Source: Deltaproteobacteria bacterium (GTDB lineage: Bacteria; Desulfobacterota; Desulfovibrionia; Desulfovibrionales; Desulfovibrionaceae). From it: a stretch of 40,846 bases of DNA. How positions within the stretch are numbered: position 1 is the stretch's first letter; every line of letters begins with the position of its first letter. The stretch covers positions 1 through 40,846 of the forward strand of contig JAISBT010000092.1 in assembly GCA_031266055.1 (NCBI GenBank). Direction: 5' to 3'. The position numbers and the translations under genes are program-made. Below, piece by piece: positions 39,252-40,846 of this stretch. The notes beneath the pieces were generated by a model. It was given only the letters and a program-made list of their open reading frames with translations. It ran no database searches and was not told where the DNA came from.

Positions 39252-40846
39252 CTATAGACAGCCCTGATCCGTCCAGTCGAGAAAATGCTCTTTCAAATAC
39301 TGCTCAAGGGAAGCAAGCGGGCGCCCCCATCCCGACTGCCCGTCATCGAAAAGTGAATATTTCAATAACTGCGCCGCATGACGGGCAAAGGCGTTCCGTT
39401 GGACTTGCGTATACCCTCTGGCCAAGGCCAGCTCGATAAGTTGTTCCAGGTCACCCCCAGTGTACTCATAGACGCATCCCTTGCCGCGAATTTCACAATT
39501 GCCCAATAATATTGACGGCTTGCCCTCAATGGAAAACATATAGACGGATTGAGAGAGAATAGTCAGGCACACATCAGCCATTGCGGCCAAATCGTATATA
39601 TCGCCGCTTTCAACAATAGTAACTATTGGGTGATTGCGGTACGGTTCATACTCTTTCGCCCGCATGGAAACCATACAAGGGTGCGGCTTGAATAAAACAT
39701 GCCAATCAGGGTGATTGTTACATGCAGCGCAAAGAGTTTTAAGACCATGTATGGTATCGGCAAAATAAGGAGTGTGAAATCTCCTGGCCGTGTTGTCGTA
39801 CGGTCTGTTGCCAGACCCCAGGTCATTAATGCCGGCATAAAACAATATTTTTTTGCCGGCCAACCGCTCAGGATTTTCAAGCTTGCAGGGTTCCTGGGCA
39901 TATCTGTTCAGTCTGGTCTCTCTAATTTTGCTTATTATCTTTCCGGCCTCGGCAACTTCGTTCTCGTCAACAGGTAAAGAGTTAAAGCAGTCATTGTTGA
40001 CGGCTATTTCGTTTTTACCAATCTGGCCGTTAAAGGAAATCATCAAAGTTCCCGGAAGCGATCCATATTCAATGTAAAAAGTGGGCATTCCCGTGCTTTC
40101 AGCCGCGCTTGTCAACCCAAATTGGATGGGTGAAAATTCACACCAAACTCCGACAAAATCAGGACGCTGTGCGGCAATCAGATCTCTGAAAAAATTCTTT
40201 AAAAATAAAAAAATCTCGGCGGCGGCATCCAGAGAAAGCTCTTTAAGGGAGGCCAGCCCGAAAACCCTTCGTTTGTCTTCCGGGGAAAGCCGTTCATATC
40301 TGCCTGTATCAGGGAGGGAGCGCCCACGCGCGAGCAGTTCATGAAACGCACGCGGCAGCAGATGCGCCCCTTCCTTGTTATGCGCAAATTTTTCATGGTG
40401 GTGGAACAGCAAGTAGTCAAGACCGGAGTGTTTGTGAAGAGCTTCAACACAACGTATGATATTGGGAGAATTATAATCCAGGAACAGCAAGGCCACGGGG
40501 CGGGAATTGCCACCCTCACCGGACAAAGTCTCATACCGGGGTTTTGAGTCTATTTGCCTGACTTTGCAGGCCAGTTCAAGCTGCCGGGCCAGTTCACTGA
40601 AAACCGAGTCTTCGGACAAATATAGTTCAGCGTATTCTCTGGCCCCTTGCTCAAGCTCACGGCGTAGAACGCTGTCTTTTAAAACAGCTGCGCAAAAATC
40701 GGCAAATTGCACCCAATCACCTGCTACAAGCCAGGCTTTTTGGCCTGTATTTCTTTGCAGTATCCCTTCAACCCCAGCAGAAGTGGCCACCAGCGCCTTG
40801 CCGTAACAAAGCGCTTCTATGGTCTTTATTTTTAACCCCGTACCAA
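39252..40846 (-). CDS. Composite glycosyltransferase, partial (5' end outside window)
   Basis: At least 531 residues; the frame is open to the right edge of the window. Reading from the edge, the last part of a GT4 domain appears (LKIKTIEALCYGKALVATSAG), so the GTG at 40790 is not the start. After a linker comes a second GT-B-like region of about 400 residues: RPVALLFLDYNSPNII, KKILFYAGINDLGSGNRPYD, WHVLFKPHPCM and AMADVCLTILSQSVYMFSIEG. This pattern recalls capsule-synthesis transferases of the KpsC/KpsS or CDP-glycerol-transferase kind. A two-domain polymerising or priming transferase is plausible. It heads the visible part of the glycan operon. Confidence 0.8.
   Translation of the reverse strand, partial: GTGLKIKTIEALCYGKALVATSAGVEGILQRNTGQKAWLVAGDWVQFADFCAAVLKDSVLRRELEQGAREYAELYLSEDSVFSELARQLELACKVRQIDSKPRYETLSGEGGNSRPVALLFLDYNSPNIIRCVEALHKHSGLDYLLFHHHEKFAHNKEGAHLLPRAFHELLARGRSLPDTGRYERLSPEDKRRVFGLASLKELSLDAAAEIFLFLKNFFRDLIAAQRPDFVGVWCEFSPIQFGLTSAAESTGMPTFYIEYGSLPGTLMISFNGQIGKNEIAVNNDCFNSLPVDENEVAEAGKIISKIRETRLNRYAQEPCKLENPERLAGKKILFYAGINDLGSGNRPYDNTARRFHTPYFADTIHGLKTLCAACNNHPDWHVLFKPHPCMVSMRAKEYEPYRNHPIVTIVESGDIYDLAAMADVCLTILSQSVYMFSIEGKPSILLGNCEIRGKGCVYEYTGGDLEQLIELALARGYTQVQRNAFARHAAQLLKYSLFDDGQSGWGRPLASLEQYLKEHFLDWTDQGCL

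Overview
The window looks like a stretch of chromosome from a Gram-negative deltaproteobacterium, most likely of the Desulfovibrio group. The main clue is the run fabG-acpP-fabF-glyA-dCMP deaminase-ribD-ribE-ribBA-ribH on one strand, plus a leuS-lptE-holA-radC block; from memory this linkage is typical of Desulfovibrionales. An LPS-assembly lipoprotein gene (lptE) confirms an outer membrane. Base composition is moderately GC-rich in the core genes and clearly AT-rich in parts of the right-hand glycan region. No transposase, integrase, phage gene or CRISPR array was seen. Almost everything is on the minus strand; only cobU, a GDSL hydrolase gene, a DUF1287 gene and one tRNA-Ser are on the plus strand.

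Layout. (1) 1-5009: radC, holA, lptE and leuS, minus strand. (2) 5274-7168: cobU, GDSL hydrolase and DUF1287 protein, plus strand. (3) 7340-15601: a surface-glycan cassette, minus strand. In transcription order it holds a GT2 glycosyltransferase, a membrane protein, an APH-fold kinase fusion, a nucleotidyltransferase-HAD fusion, a GtrA protein, a 970-residue polytopic membrane protein and, after a short gap, a TylF-like methyltransferase. Four of the junctions are stop/start overlaps. (4) 15602-16237: a gene-poor gap holding a perfect (AG)28 dinucleotide tract. (5) 16238-18983: hflC, hflK and a YbgC-type thioesterase. (6) 18996-27176: riboflavin genes, dCMP deaminase, glyA and fatty-acid genes. 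(7) 27380-30377: an alpha/beta hydrolase, a DUF3298 protein and an HDOD protein, followed by tRNA-Ser(GGA). (8) 30774-40846: a second glycan region with a Gfo/Idh/MocA oxidoreductase, an AT-rich radical SAM/SPASM protein, the Wzt/Wzm ABC exporter, an FkbM methyltransferase with a 14-residue-repeat coiled coil, an MptE-like protein, and two glycosyltransferases, the last cut by the window edge.

How it fits together. Region 3 resembles an enlarged gtr-type system. The kinase and nucleotidyltransferase would activate a sugar-like group, the GT2 enzyme would load it on a lipid carrier, GtrA would flip it, and the large membrane protein could transfer it outside. Region 8 is an ABC-exporter polysaccharide locus. 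Both would decorate the cell surface.

The most unusual signal is non-coding. One family of small multi-hairpin repeats (called R1 here) sits in at least four intergenic gaps, and one of its stems shows compensatory base-pair changes between copies. A second palindromic family (R2) has two copies in opposite orientation; one forms the end of the radC reading frame.
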